Below are positions 46,408 to 57,901 of a DNA stretch of 64,000 bases, piece after piece. The notes below the pieces were generated by a model, which ran no database searches, was not told the origin of the DNA, and worked only from the letters and a program-made list of their open reading frames with translations. This stretch comes from Blattamonas nauphoetae (lineage: Eukaryota; Preaxostyla; Oxymonadida): positions 1 through 64,000 of the forward strand of contig JARBJD010000208.1 of NCBI GenBank assembly GCA_033064195.1, written 5' to 3'. Both the position numbers and the translations under genes were made by a program. Every line of letters begins with the position of its first letter. Positions within the stretch are counted from its first letter, which is position 1.

Positions 46408-48269
46408 TCGACAGAAAAAGAGTGAATTACTGGATTTCAAGTAGGATCGCGTTCGATAAAGCCATTTTTTGATCCGGACACTTTTGCACACTTTTTATCA
46501 CAGAACAAGTTGAAAAATGGAGAAATGATGTAAAACAACGTAATAGTCCTCCGATTAGGCCGGACTTGTTCATCAGGTAGGACAACAATACTTTCTAGTT
46601 GCATGATAATTTCTTCATTTCGATATGCGAGTGTTGAGTAAAAATTGGTATTTCTGAGAAGAAAGACACGATCAATGGGTGCTTTTTCAAATCCGAACCT
46701 GAATGGACATGCATCACAGTTCTCGGAGGTCTAAACTCACTTCAGCATTGATGTTAGTGATGTGTCTCCACGCTATATTCATAATGTGCACCTTGACAGA
46801 CCAATTTTGAGGTTGAAAATGTTCTTGTTTTCATTCTACGAAGGTCTTCTCCGACCCACAAGAATCACGCATCCGACGACCTTTCTGCAGGATAAAGGTC
46901 TTTGGATGTTTGTATCTCTCATTCCTCTCAATAAGATGGAATCTGTTCACTTCCGGAATGGCATGCTCAACAAGATCTCCAATGGCATTCATCCCAACTA
47001 CTTGGATCTTGGAATGATGGTGTGTTCCTCAAACTGCCTTATGATTGCAATTTTAAGGTTTCCTCACTTTTTTCACAGTAGATCCGAGATGAGGCAAACA
47101 GAATCTCATTCACATTCTCCATTCCAAGCAAAATGATACAAGTCGTCTGAATCCGCTTCAATTGGTTGCGAGAGGCTGAAAACAATCAATTGGCACCCAC
47201 AAAACTCTCCGTCGTCAACTTCTTCTTCGATGGATCCATTCTCATCCTCGATGGGGGGATGAACTGAACATACATCTAAATAGTTCCAAATGTTATTTAA
47301 TCACTTCACCTCTTTGCTCGATTGGCTATTGTGTGAGAATAGCAAAAATGGATGAGGGAAGTGAACAAATACAATGAATGGTCTGATCGTTCTCAAACTC
47401 TTTGTTGAAGCCGTAAAGCGATTATCAATCAACTTTACAGTCAAATAAGGAGGTATCCTTGACATACCTACCCTTTGTCCGACTTGATGAACAAGTCCGG
47501 CTTGGTCGGGGAACTATAAAAACCCTATTCTGTGTGAGAGAACCAATACAAATACATCTATTGAAGAAAAAGACGTGAAAAGTGCGGATCGGAAGATTCG
47601 ACAAGATTGATGAATTTAGACTTAAGAATTGGAGAGACATATCCAATTAAGGTGGTTTGAGATATAAAGTGAAGGGAAATTGAGATTGATCTGAATTAGA
47701 GGACAAGGAGGACGATCAACAAGTCCGTGTCAGTTTGTGATCTATAAGATGAGAAATTCATGACAAAAGATACATGATCGAGTGAAAACAGGAGAAAGCA
47801 TCAGATAGGTGAACAGGCCAGATTGTTTTCTGCCTGTTAGACACGATCCGTCTCACCTGAAAAAAGTGCTGAGTGTCTGTCAATGTGAACGAAATAAATG
47901 ACACAAACCAAAAGAATCGCATGCAATACACGGTATAAGGTCGGTTCAATCATCGATCTGACCGATTAAAGTTGTTTGATGGAGAATGAGTCACCTGATC
48001 TTTGAATGTGTAGAAAAGTGAGTGAAAATGAAAAAAAGAGATAATATAAACCTTCAAGATGGAGATTTTGATTGTTCCTGGGAGATGAATAGCTTTCTCA
48101 ACGATCTTTCAAATGTTGACGGAGTTGTAACGCACGCGTCCTTTCATTCAGAATCGCCCACATTCTCTGAACTTTTGTTCCTACTCGACACACCTCCCAT
48201 TTCTCCTTTGTAAAGCCAATCCACCAATCGAAGTGTGTTGTCTTTTTTCATCATTTCTCATCAATATAG
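46408..48269. other. Interruption between ARM-family parts, no supportable gene
   Basis: About 1.9 kb separates the N- and C-terminal ARM-family pieces. A 124-codon frame at 46,762-47,136 has no recognisable motif. A 17-bp perfect inverted repeat (46,559-46,575 and 47,485-47,501) lies within. No transposase or reverse transcriptase frame is seen. The last 250 bp include a short frame (48,022-48,213) that may be an exon of the next feature. Confidence 0.45.
46559..47501. repeat. 17-bp inverted repeat pair with hairpin
   Basis: GCCGGACTTGTTCATCA at 46,559-46,575 is the reverse complement of 47,485-47,501. The right arm also overlaps a small hairpin: GACTTG at 47,481-47,486 pairs with CAAGTC at 47,492-47,497. 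The arms could be the remains of terminal repeats of a small non-autonomous element, but no target-site duplication was identified. Confidence 0.45.
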
Positions 48270-49286
48270 GTTGATTCTGCAGTAATTCGAGAATTTATTC
48301 TCTTTGTGAAGGAGGCTCTCACAACAATCCTCACCTACATGAAAAACATCGACACTCTCATCGCTTCTCTTCCCTCCGACTCTTCCTCAACCACTCCATT
48401 GGTTTCTGGAGTAAACACACAAAGTATGGATTCTCTCAAACAACTTCGAAATGATTGTGAAGACTTCCTCTTCAAAGGATGGGGTTTCTTCATCAATTTG
48501 ACTTTCAAAGCCACCATTCCCAACAAATCATCCTTCAAAACAATCGTCCTCGACGACCAATCCTTCCCTGACCTCATTCTCAACTCTCTCAAACTCGCCC
48601 ACAAAGGCTTCAGAACGTCAATCGTAATAACAGTCAATAACATCCTTGCATCGTTTCCATGGATGAAAGAACAGTTCGTAACCACAAATCTTGTTGGGAG
48701 GATGTTTGAAACGGTTGATTTTGAGTCGATTGATTTCTCGGAGTCCAGAACTCTTTTTTATCTCACCAAAATCATCGCCTGTATTCTTGATCAGATTAAA
48801 GACGATGAAGCACGCTTCGACCAGTATCCTCTCTTTCGTGTTTCTGTGTTCGAGCCAACCAAAAAATTCATCACATTCATGTTCAACAATTTACACAAAC
48901 TCGATCTGGATGAAGCAGACACAACTGAACTTGGATTCTTCCTTTGCCTGATCCACAAACACATCACAAACAGGGAACTTCGATCCGACGAGCACGACCC
49001 CGTCTTCGTGTCAGAACTTGTGAAATGGGAAATTCGACAGATGATCGAGACGGAGAACGAAGAGAATTTTCTGATTGTCTTCAAGAGCATGTTGACCAGA
49101 ACGTCTGAATGGAAGCGAGACGGACAAGAGCGACAGAAGAGACGAGAAGTGCTTTTGAGAGAAGAAGGGTGGGACGATGCCTTCGAACTGCGAGTGGTGG
49201 GGATCGAGGTGGACACCAATCAGGGAATGCGATCTAAAACAATCATGTTCAGGTGCATGTCCTCATTCAATGCGGACGAGCTCTGA
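48270..49286 (+). CDS. ARM-family C-terminal exon
   Basis: An exon begins after the acceptor at 48,269 and runs 338 codons to TGA. It reads VDSAVIREFILFVKEALTTI, then an Arm-like solenoid, and ends with RREVLLREEGWDDAFELRVV and a short tail. This C-terminus is characteristic, in my memory, of a large uncharacterised oxymonad family; that is recollection, not a search. The start exon is uncertain and may be missing. The gene is convergent with the rhomboid gene, 424 bp away. Confidence 0.65.
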   Translation, partial: VDSAVIREFILFVKEALTTILTYMKNIDTLIASLPSDSSSTTPLVSGVNTQSMDSLKQLRNDCEDFLFKGWGFFINLTFKATIPNKSSFKTIVLDDQSFPDLILNSLKLAHKGFRTSIVITVNNILASFPWMKEQFVTTNLVGRMFETVDFESIDFSESRTLFYLTKIIACILDQIKDDEARFDQYPLFRVSVFEPTKKFITFMFNNLHKLDLDEADTTELGFFLCLIHKHITNRELRSDEHDPVFVSELVKWEIRQMIETENEENFLIVFKSMLTRTSEWKRDGQERQKRREVLLREEGWDDAFELRVVGIEVDTNQGMRSKTIMFRCMSSFNADEL

Positions 49287-49710
49287 TTAAGATTGTCGCA
49301 TGTTTCCCTGTTTCCATCAACAATCTCGAACCCTTATTCTGAGCGTCATCTTCTGGAACAGGTTCAATCACTCGGAATGCATTGGAAAAAAAGAGTGAGA
49401 CAATGAATGATGACAGATCCTGACCTTCTCCTGGTTGTGGAGAAGAATGGAACCGCAAGATGACAATTCATTGTTGTTCCAACCATCATTCTAGTTTGGC
49501 AGTAGAATGGACTCACGTCAAAGATCTCGTTAATCAAGAGCAACGTTTGTTTTGATTCTTTGATCCATGACAAACCCACAATTCTCCTCGGTGAGAACGA
49601 TTATTGTCCGAGATGCATCCTGATGCACTCAACAATCCTCGATCAGAGATAGAAATGACAACTAAATCAAGAATCGAAATGATGACAATAGATGTATGAA
49701 GAACTTAATG
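49287..49710. other. Convergent intergenic region, no gene seen
   Basis: These 424 bp lie between the ends of the ARM-family exon (+) and the rhomboid gene (-). Only short frames without motifs are present. Confidence 0.6.
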
Positions 49711-51229
49711 CTAGCAAGAGACCCACTTGTTTGTGACCGTCAAGAATAACACCAAGGGAAGGACAGATGCCACCAAAAAAAGAACAATTCCGATCGCCAA
49801 TGTCACTTTGTACTTTGTTTTCCACTGTCTTGTCTCTGCCCGGATGGCAAAAGGAATTAAAATCAACGCTAAAGAGATCCCACCCAGTGCACCGCCAAGA
49901 TGGGCTCCATGGTCGACTCCTGATGTGAAAAATCCAAGCATCACCATAATCACAATGAACATCACCATTGATGTGACTTGCATGACTCTGATGGACAAGA
50001 GAAGGATCCGGAAATAAGAGAGTGACAAACTTGGCCTGTGTGGGGTATTTCTTCCATCTGCTGAAGAAATCCACCATAAAGTACCCATATATCCCCATCA
50101 GCGCTCCCGATGCTCCAACTCCATTCGATGTAGGATACAACAGACAGGAGTACAATGTTCCAGTAATGGTGGAGACGATGTAAATAAAGAGAGTCTGTCG
50201 GAAGAAAGGAGAGAAAGAAAGAGAGGAGGAATATAAAGACTTTCCAGAAGCCGTAGACAGCTTCCTGCTGGAGCATAATCCGGAGTTGGAAGAACATGTT
50301 GAAGATCAAGTGGAATAATCCGCCGTGGAGGAGGCAGGGTGAGACCAATCGAAAGACCTGACAAGGAAAACGAGATGGAGAGGGAATAAAATGGGAAACC
50401 TGTCCTTTACACTTGATGAGATACGGAACTTTCGATCCTAGCATTTGTAGGACTGATGATGCTGGTTCTACAATGCCAGTGACACCTCCAAGGCAACACG
50501 ATACAATAAACATGATGATTTGGACAATAGTCAGCCACGGAGTGAGCATCATCCAAAAATGCTTCCAGTCCTTCTGTCGTACAGCGGAACAGCATGGTCC
50601 AATACAACAGCCACACCCACACGAATAGGCACACATCTGAGATGATGAGGAGAAAGAGGTCGAACTTGGGAAAATGAGGGATTAGATCCAGCGGGAAGAT
50701 TGTTGCTCCAGAGAGGGTCAGCGAGGACAACATACGATCCACCTCCGCCCTGCTGCTTAGGAAAAGAAAAAAGGAAAATTGACGAAAGAATGAACGAGGT
50801 GAATCAAAGAATCACGAAAATGGAGGAAGATTCACGATGTGATGGTGAGGCATACGCGAATTGCTTGCTGTCGATCTTGATCTGCATCACGGTAGTCAGA
50901 AACCGTATGAACGCCACCTCTTCTTGCTTGTGGCTGTTGACTTTCTGCTTGTTCCGTGTTTTGACGACGTGAACTGTTCCCTCGACTCCTAGAGGAGATA
51001 TGGCATGACATAACAGCAGTAAAGAGGAAATCATATCAAACCTTTCAGCTCGGACTGTTTGGCCGGTCACAGTTTGACCTGCACCCCATGTATAGTTGTC
51101 TCTGCGATTTTGTGCTGGGGCTGGTTGAGTATTGGATGGTTGATTTCGCCATGGATTATTTAGAGGTTGAGTACTATCATCTTGGGCATTCCGATCGTTT
51201 CCGGTGTCACTGAGTGTATGAATCGGCAT
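49711..51229 (-). CDS. Rhomboid family intramembrane serine protease
   Basis: Seven exons (51,229-51,042; 50,988-50,856; 50,752-50,666; 50,636-50,400; 50,357-50,241; 50,194-50,031; 49,987-49,711) join across introns of 29-103 nt to give 400 residues. Splicing assembles the rhomboid core: HGGLFHLIFN in one membrane helix, the catalytic Ser in NGVGASGALMG, and the catalytic His in DHGAHLGGALGG. Both catalytic residues are present, so it is probably active, cutting membrane helices in a secretory-pathway or surface membrane. The N-terminal ~150 residues are polar and low-complexity (Asn/Gln/Pro/Gly), followed by a Cys-rich stretch CAYSCGCGCCIGPCC before the first helix, possibly palmitoylated. 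The ATG at 51,229 is the first in frame; an upstream exon is not excluded. Confidence 0.88.
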
Positions 51230-51481
51230 TCGTAGATGTGATCCACCCAAAAGGTTAATGTCCCATTCTGTGAGTAGGCCATGTGATACACGATCGATTC
51301 AATTCTCAATTTTTACTAAAACTACATGAAAAAGGAGATTGTACTCGGCTGTCTGTTCCTCCAAGAATGTTCTATTTTGGAGCACTTCACCCATTATTCA
51401 TCTGGGTGTTGTTATGGGAAAGAGGGAGTGAGAATGAAGAGTGGTGAAGTGAAAGCGAGTGTGAAGAGAGAAGAGCTCGGA

Positions 51482-53584
51482 TTAGTCCATCTTCACTTCT
51501 TCGTTCCCTCCAACCATCGACACCTCTCGAAGCACTTCTGATGACACGATCTCAGCTGAAGCACCTGTTTGGAGCATTTGAATGCCGAATCGGAATGGAA
51601 CAGGAATGTTGGAGAAGAAGACTGGCTGTGTCTCTCCATCTTGCGACATTCTGAATGTTCTCTTTCCGTCTCGTCCATCTGCCTCCATCACCACTCGCTG
51701 TCCAACTGCCACTGCCTTGCAAGCTGATCCTTTGTGATAATCCTTTCCGTTTTGACGTGCAGATCGATGTGATGGATTGAGTTCCCAGCCTGCTGCTCTT
51801 TTGAGATTTGAGAAGTAACTATGTGTCTGTGTGGCCTGTTCTACCTTGTCGGTGGCAATCAAGCCAACATGAAATAAGTTGCTGCTCCAGTTGCTGATGA
51901 CAAATGTGAAGCGAACAACGACTGGTCCGAAAGATATTGAAAAGATGGACGACCAATCATTGAAGCGTGTGGTGATGACATTTCCAGAAAGCGAGTATTT
52001 ATCTTGCGCGAACACTTCGATTACTGTTCGCCCTTCCTTCACATTTCTCCGTCTCTCTTCGTCATCCAGTCTCTTTCTCTCCTCTTCTCTCTTCCTCTCC
52101 TCTTCTCTCTTCTTCTCTTCTCGTCTCTGTCGTCCTTCCTCAATCAAATCTTCATTCACCCTCTTCATCTCTTCCATCTCTCTCATCTTCCTCGAAAATT
52201 CTTCTTTCATTTTCTCTCTTTCTGTTTCCATCTCCCTTCGAACAGCTGCCACGTCGATCTCAATCGATCCAATCTCTTTCTCAGATGAATGGATGGACGA
52301 TCCGAAATGTCGAAATACGATCCCTCCCACTTTGTCCTGAAGATCTCGTGTCTTTTCGTCTGCATTTTTTCTTCGAAGTGACTGGCCAAGTGTCAGAACT
52401 GCTTTCTCAATTCGAGCAAGCGCGAATCCACATCGACGAGTCAGTGAAAACGAATCTTCCTTCCTTTCTGTGGTGTTGTCAGATGATGTTGAGTCTTGAG
52501 TTTCAGTCAGTTCGCTAAATCCACTGGACAGTCGGTCCAAAACATGAAGTGTTGGGAGAAGATCCACTTCGCTTGATTCACTTTCAATTTGAGTGCAAAG
52601 TCTCTCAACAATTCCCGAACTCAACACTCCCTCCATCTCCATCGACGAAAGACTTCCTCCACACAGAAGACTCCAAACACAAGTCAACACATAAGAAATC
52701 AATGAAGTTGTGGAGAGAGAGGTAAAGAGAACGAGAGAGGAAAGAATGATGAGAAGAGAGGAAAGAATAAACCCAATTGAATGAGTGGCTGGTGTCGACA
52801 ACGAACTGTCTGAATGCTGAACAACGACAATACAACGAAATGCGTAGGATGGAAAAAGAGAAGAAATGAAGAAAGAGATGAGCAAACGGAGGAGAGGGCG
52901 AGGAGAGAAGGAATCAAGTCACTCCGTAGTCGAGGTCGTCCATCCGACACCGATGTCACCATCACCACAATCACACTCGACAGAACTCCCTGAGCACACA
53001 CAATCCATCACAAAATCAATCAAAAGGAGAATCATAAGAGAATCACAAATATCATCATATGGAGAGAAGAAGAGAGACACACAGAAAGCGTACTTGCACA
53101 GTCCGAAGACAGTCGTTCCGAAAATCTCTCCAACAATCCACTCCGAATCCCAATCTCACTTCGTTCTTTCATTTTCGATTCTTCTGAGATATCACAAGAA
53201 CGAAGAAATCAACAATCCAAATCAGAAGAATTTGTTCACAAAGAATTCAGCAATCACGAGAAAAACTTGTAACAGACCTGTTGTGAGCGTGTTGAGAACA
53301 GAATGAGCGATCTTGAATTGGACTGTTTCATCGCCATTCTTGAACTCACTTTCACATCTCCTGAATTCCTCCATCTGAAAGTAAATCATTGGAAAATGGG
53401 CGATAATCATTGAGAAGAGACAAAAAGTCATTGAAAAGAAGATAAAACGAACTGAAAATGGACCGAAAAAACGAGGTACGTGAGACGATTGAAATGCAAT
53501 AATGAAAGTCCAAACCAGTCCTTCAGAGGTGCAATCAGCGGTAAATGTGTTTGAAATAGTTGGTTGAGTCTGGGTTGGAAGCAT
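51482..53584 (-). CDS. ARM/coiled-coil protein with C-terminal SPRY-like domain
   Basis: 5' exons at 53,584-53,480, 53,374-53,278 and 53,183-53,094 splice in frame (introns 105 and 94 nt) and encode Arm-like helices such as VQFKIAHSVLNTL and IGIRSGLLERFSERL. A 104-nt intron follows. The join through 52,989-52,620 is not certain. The last exon runs to 51,482: helices with GIVERLCTQIESE, a strong Glu/Arg/Lys coiled coil at about 52,240-52,030, then a beta-rich domain with WSSNLFHVGLIA and TQPVFFSNIPVPFRFGIQ. That pattern fits a SPRY/B30.2-like fold, a protein-binding module. No catalytic domain is seen. The start at 53,584 leaves 31 bp to the divergent gene; an alternative ATG at 53,644 would overlap it. 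Confidence 0.65.
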
Positions 53585-53615
53585 CGACTCGATGAAAACT
53601 GATAAGGTTTGATCG

Positions 53616-56600
53616 ATGATCTCACAGGAAATTTTATCACACATTACTACATTTTTTGGAGCTGAAACCGTTGAGTTCCTTGACAAGATCCCAATTGTGT
53701 GGGATTCACTTTTCGACAGTTTGAATATTGTTTCAATGAGTTTTGACTAGAATCTGTCAGAAATGCAATTCGTAACAAAGCAATTCCAGTTTTGGTTCAA
53801 TGCCTAGACTTTGAACAGTTTATATCAGTGAAATCTGCTTTACTGATGCTTATTCTCCTGTCAACCTCAGGTTTGCCCTCCTCTCTGTTTCCGGAGATAT
53901 TTTGAAATACATTTTCTTTTTCTTGATTTAATGTGCTCATCTACCACTTTTCAGACATTAAATCACAATATGATTCAACAGAAATCGCATTTTTCCTGGA
54001 GCAAATCATCAAAGATCCCAGCCTGAATCTGAAAGAATATGCCATCTATCTTGGAGTTCTCGTGTTGAACTCATCTTTTGGGAAGTCAATTGAGGGAAAT
54101 TCCAAGTTTTTGGAGACTTTATCGAGATTTGTGGATTCCGAACCAACAAGATTGAAACACACCGTCTTTCAGTGCCTCTCAAAATTAAAAAACTTTGGGA
54201 CCAAACGATTTTCAGGTGATATTCAATCGATTTACAAGAAATTCAAGCCAAGCAAGTCATCATGGGACCCTGATCCGTCCATGGATGAAAAAGATCTTCG
54301 ACGGACAGCGGAGGATGATGCAGAAATCGATCACACGAAACGAATGCTATCTGGAGAGACATTTGATGATGAAGGAGGAATGATTGACGACGAAAATCGG
54401 GAATTTCCTGAAGATGAGTTCGAGAACGATCCTCTCGATGAAATTGACACTTATCAACAACCCTCACCACTGCCATCCGCCAAACAAAAAGGAACACACA
54501 AAGCACAACCGATTCAACAAGATGATGATGATTTTTTTCCTGAAGACGAAGGTGAAATACCCGAAAAAGAACCAGCACTCCCAAAGAAAGAACCGGCGAA
54601 AGTCCAGCCAAAATCATCACCTAAATCGGCTGAAGTTCCATCAAAAACTGTGAAAAAGAAGAAAAAGGCAAAGAAGACGGCCGCGACGCCTGTCGAAGAG
54701 AAAAATGAGCTGAGCGATCAACAGGAGGATCTCTTCGAGTCAGTTGAACAGAATGAACGATCAAAATCTCTTAAACAGTATTTAGAGGAAGGTGTTGTGC
54801 TTAGGAAGGAGATTGAAGTTTTGAAAAAGCAACTCGAAGAGCAGGAAGAACGCCACAAGAAAATCTCCACCGAACTGGAAGGACAGAAAGAAATCTCCAA
54901 AAACGTGATTTCCGAAAAGCACGATTTAATGGAGCGAAATGCACGCCTCCAAAAGAAGGCAGACAAAGCGCGAAAGTATAAAGACAATCTCGAAGAATCG
55001 AAGAGGCGAGAAGACGGAATAAGAGCGGAACTGCAGCGAGAACGCGGTCGTACTGCAACTTTAGAACGAGAAATATCCGAATTGAAAGGAGATTTTGGGT
55101 TGGACCGATCTGGAAGGAAGGGAGGAGACCGAAGCTCAAACCCATCGGATTCAAACAATCTTCAACGAATTTTGGAAGAACAAGAGTCAGAACTATCATA
55201 CTTACATTCCATCCTCACGAATAGTTTATGTTTCTCGTCTGAAGCCGCCTCACAGCTCCTCTGGGATCGAAACCAATCTCTCGTTATGCTCCACAAACTG
55301 GCCCGAAATATTCTCCGAAAAACACGAAAAATATGGGGCGGAAGGGAGGAAGCTGTTGGCAGTCTTTTAAACTCGGCAGAGGGTCTCCTGTCGACTGGTG
55401 GACGGGATGCTCAACTTCACGGACTCCACTCAAGTGATCTGAACCAAATGGAACCAGACGAAGTAAATCGAGTATGGGTGATGTTGGGAGGGGCGGGAAA
55501 TGGCGGAGGAGGGCCAGAGGAAGTGTTAGAGCTAGCTGAGGAAGCAAATGCGTCGCTCACTGAATTCTTCGCACAACAGAGCGTGTCTGCTGACTCATCG
55601 CTTGTTTTGACACTTCTTGGAATGGGAGTGGCGATGGGAGAATGTGTTGATGCGTTGCTTGTCATGCTCGATGAACGAGAGCGCGACAGAGATAATGTTG
55701 GGCGTGGAGACTGGCAGAAGAGGAATTTTGAGCGAAGTTCATTCGAACAGAGGAGAGGACGAGAAGGAAGGGATGATGGGTGGGAAGAGGAGACAAACAG
55801 AGATCAACACAGATTCAGAAATCGAGAGGAAAGACACGCGGAATCGCCACCAAAATCAAGAAAGAATTTTGGGAAAGATGAACAAATCTCTCCTTCACCG
55901 CAAAAGCGACATTTTCCGAACAGCACAACACCGAGAAGTGACTTCGAGCGAACACCTCAGAAGTCACGTGGAGGGAGAAGAGAGATTGAGATGGAGAGAG
56001 GGACACCAGACCGATGGGGGAAGGAACGAGAAAGAGATGGGAGACGAGAAGTTGAGAGTCCCGGACAGCATTCATCTGAAACGGAGAGTCCGAGCGAGCG
56101 AAGGATGGAAAGGAGTGGAAGAAGGGTGGAGAAAAAAGAATACGCCGAGCGGGAAGAGAAGGAGAGAAAACGGGGGAAGTGGGAAGAGGATGAGCGAAGC
56201 AGAGAGGATAAAGGAGGAAGGGATGTTGGGAGAAGACGAAATGAACAAATCGAGAGAGGGAGACAGGGAAGCGGTCTGAAGGGAGAGTGGCGAGGCTCAA
56301 ACGAGTGGGAAGACAGCGACGAAAACAGGAGAAACAAAGAGCGACAGAGAGGAGTGATATTTGACCAGAAAATGGCTGATCGTCAAGATGAGAAGAAACC
56401 ACAAGAATCACGCCACTCTCCGCACAAACACCGACATTCAAATTCCCCCCAAGACCACACCCCACAACCATCCCCACCTCGCAGACACGACAAGCATGAT
56501 TCCTCTCAACGGAACACGCCTCGTCATCATCCGCAAGAGGCGAGTCGGAACCAAAGGACAACGCCGGACAAGACACTCCAGAATTCACTTCTTCGAAATT

Positions 56601-56779
56601 CGGCGTCGATTTCGACAGATTCTGTGCATTCTCTTCGACGGAAACCGTTGAATTTGATGGCCAATTCGGAAAGTGATTCGGAATCGACAGACGGGGGAAT
56701 CGGGATTGTCAGAGGACGAAAGGATCTCCAGAGACAAGAACGACAAAGATCAAGTCCATATGCTGGAAAACATTCATGA
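53616..56779 (+). CDS. ARM-repeat, coiled-coil protein with charged low-complexity tail
   Basis: Exons 53,616-53,718, 53,751-53,870 and 53,955-56,779 join across introns of 32 and 84 nt into 1,015 residues. The N-terminus is an armadillo-like solenoid (IRNKAIPVLVQCLDFEQF; LKEYAIYLGVLVLNSSFGKS). An acidic and Lys-rich linker follows, then a coiled coil (about 54,730-55,110) and a helical segment. The last third is a long Arg/Glu/Ser/Pro-rich tail with many RERD- and SPS-like runs. The domain order suggests a scaffold; the ARM repeats alone do not reveal its partner. A stop precedes the ATG in frame (TGA at 53,610), which fixes the start. It is divergent from the SPRY-like gene. Confidence 0.8.
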
Positions 56780-56950
56780 ATCTCTACTCTCTCACTATGT
56801 GAGTGAACTTGGCTGGAAATCACCTCCTTATTCGCAGTTTCTTCCTTTTGTGTCAACTTTTACCAAATGTTGGGTTTGATCATTAAATGATCTCCCCAGA
56901 TTTCGCTAAAGCCAGACCTGACACAATTTTGATTTCTCATTTCACGGACC

Positions 56951-57647
56951 ATGGCCCTTTCAAAGGCGTCAATTTTCCAAATCCAAATTCATCGTGTGTT
57001 TATTCGCGTCTTTATTGAGTCAGAAGATCCGGATAGTCAGAAGCAATCTTTTTCTCTAGTACTCAGACCGCCGACAGCAGACGATGTTGTAGACACCTTG
57101 TATGGTTATGCTTTAACTAACACTTCTCAGAGTTGTCGCACTTCACCCGTCTTCCTTTCAATCTCCAGATAGACTCTTACTCGATCTCTCTGAAATAGCG
57201 ACACAACGCTTTCTCAGAGTTGCCGCATCGGCTCTTTACCAAACTTGTGATACTCTCCAGGATGCATTTTCAACGCAGTCAGACTTACATACCGCTCTCG
57301 GCATGATCTTCCAACCATTAGCTCCGGTTGTAGTTCTCTCGGTCTCTGAATCGTCATATTGTCTGTGTCTCCTCCTCCAATATCTGTCCACACTTGTTAA
57401 CCCGTCCCCATCGACGGAAACCCTCCTTCAAGCTGATAGTTATGGGATGGTGTTCATCTGTTCGATCATCATCACACTCAAACTCCTTCGCGATTCATCT
57501 CCACCAAACCATTGGTGGGCTACCCTTTACCGATTCCCTACATCTGCGTTATTTTTGTCGGAACAGACGTTCCTAACTCAACTAGACTTTCACCTCCATC
57601 CACCACACAGATTATTCAAGACTCTATCACGTGTTCTTTCCGTCTGA
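56951..57647 (+). CDS. PHO80/Pcl-like cyclin-domain protein
   Basis: Exons 56,951-57,099 and 57,131-57,647, separated by a 31-nt intron containing CTAAC, give 221 residues. The C-terminal half resembles a single cyclin box: ADSYGMVFICSIIITLKLL, then FLSEQTFLTQLDFHLHPP, matching the helix pattern of PHO80-type cyclins in which a short loop precedes the phrase around LExxFLxxLDFxL. Cyclins of this class bind Pho85/CDK5-like kinases. No destruction box is evident. It starts 171 bp after the ARM/coiled-coil gene and ends 254 bp before the MAP kinase gene. Family assignment is from pattern, not a search. Confidence 0.65.
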
Positions 57648-57901
57648 CCACGACAAATATGATGTAGGACGGATTTCCTTTCTCTTTCCGCTTTCTGTCG
57701 TCTTTCCTCCTTTCCAAAATAACCATGACATTTATCCACCACATTCTCGTTTTGATCTTTCCTTTTAGTCTTTTTGTTGCTCCATGTTTCTATTCTGTCC
57801 CAATTGCTTACTAAATAGATATGTAACTCATTCAATCTTTGCACACACCCTGAATTATGGTGTTGATCTTCTAGTTTCTTTTTTCTAAAAGGGTCGCCTT
57901 C

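Noticed and set aside
46408-48269. Autonomous transposon
   Set aside because: No transposase, integrase or reverse transcriptase frame is readable on either strand; only a 17-bp inverted pair was found.
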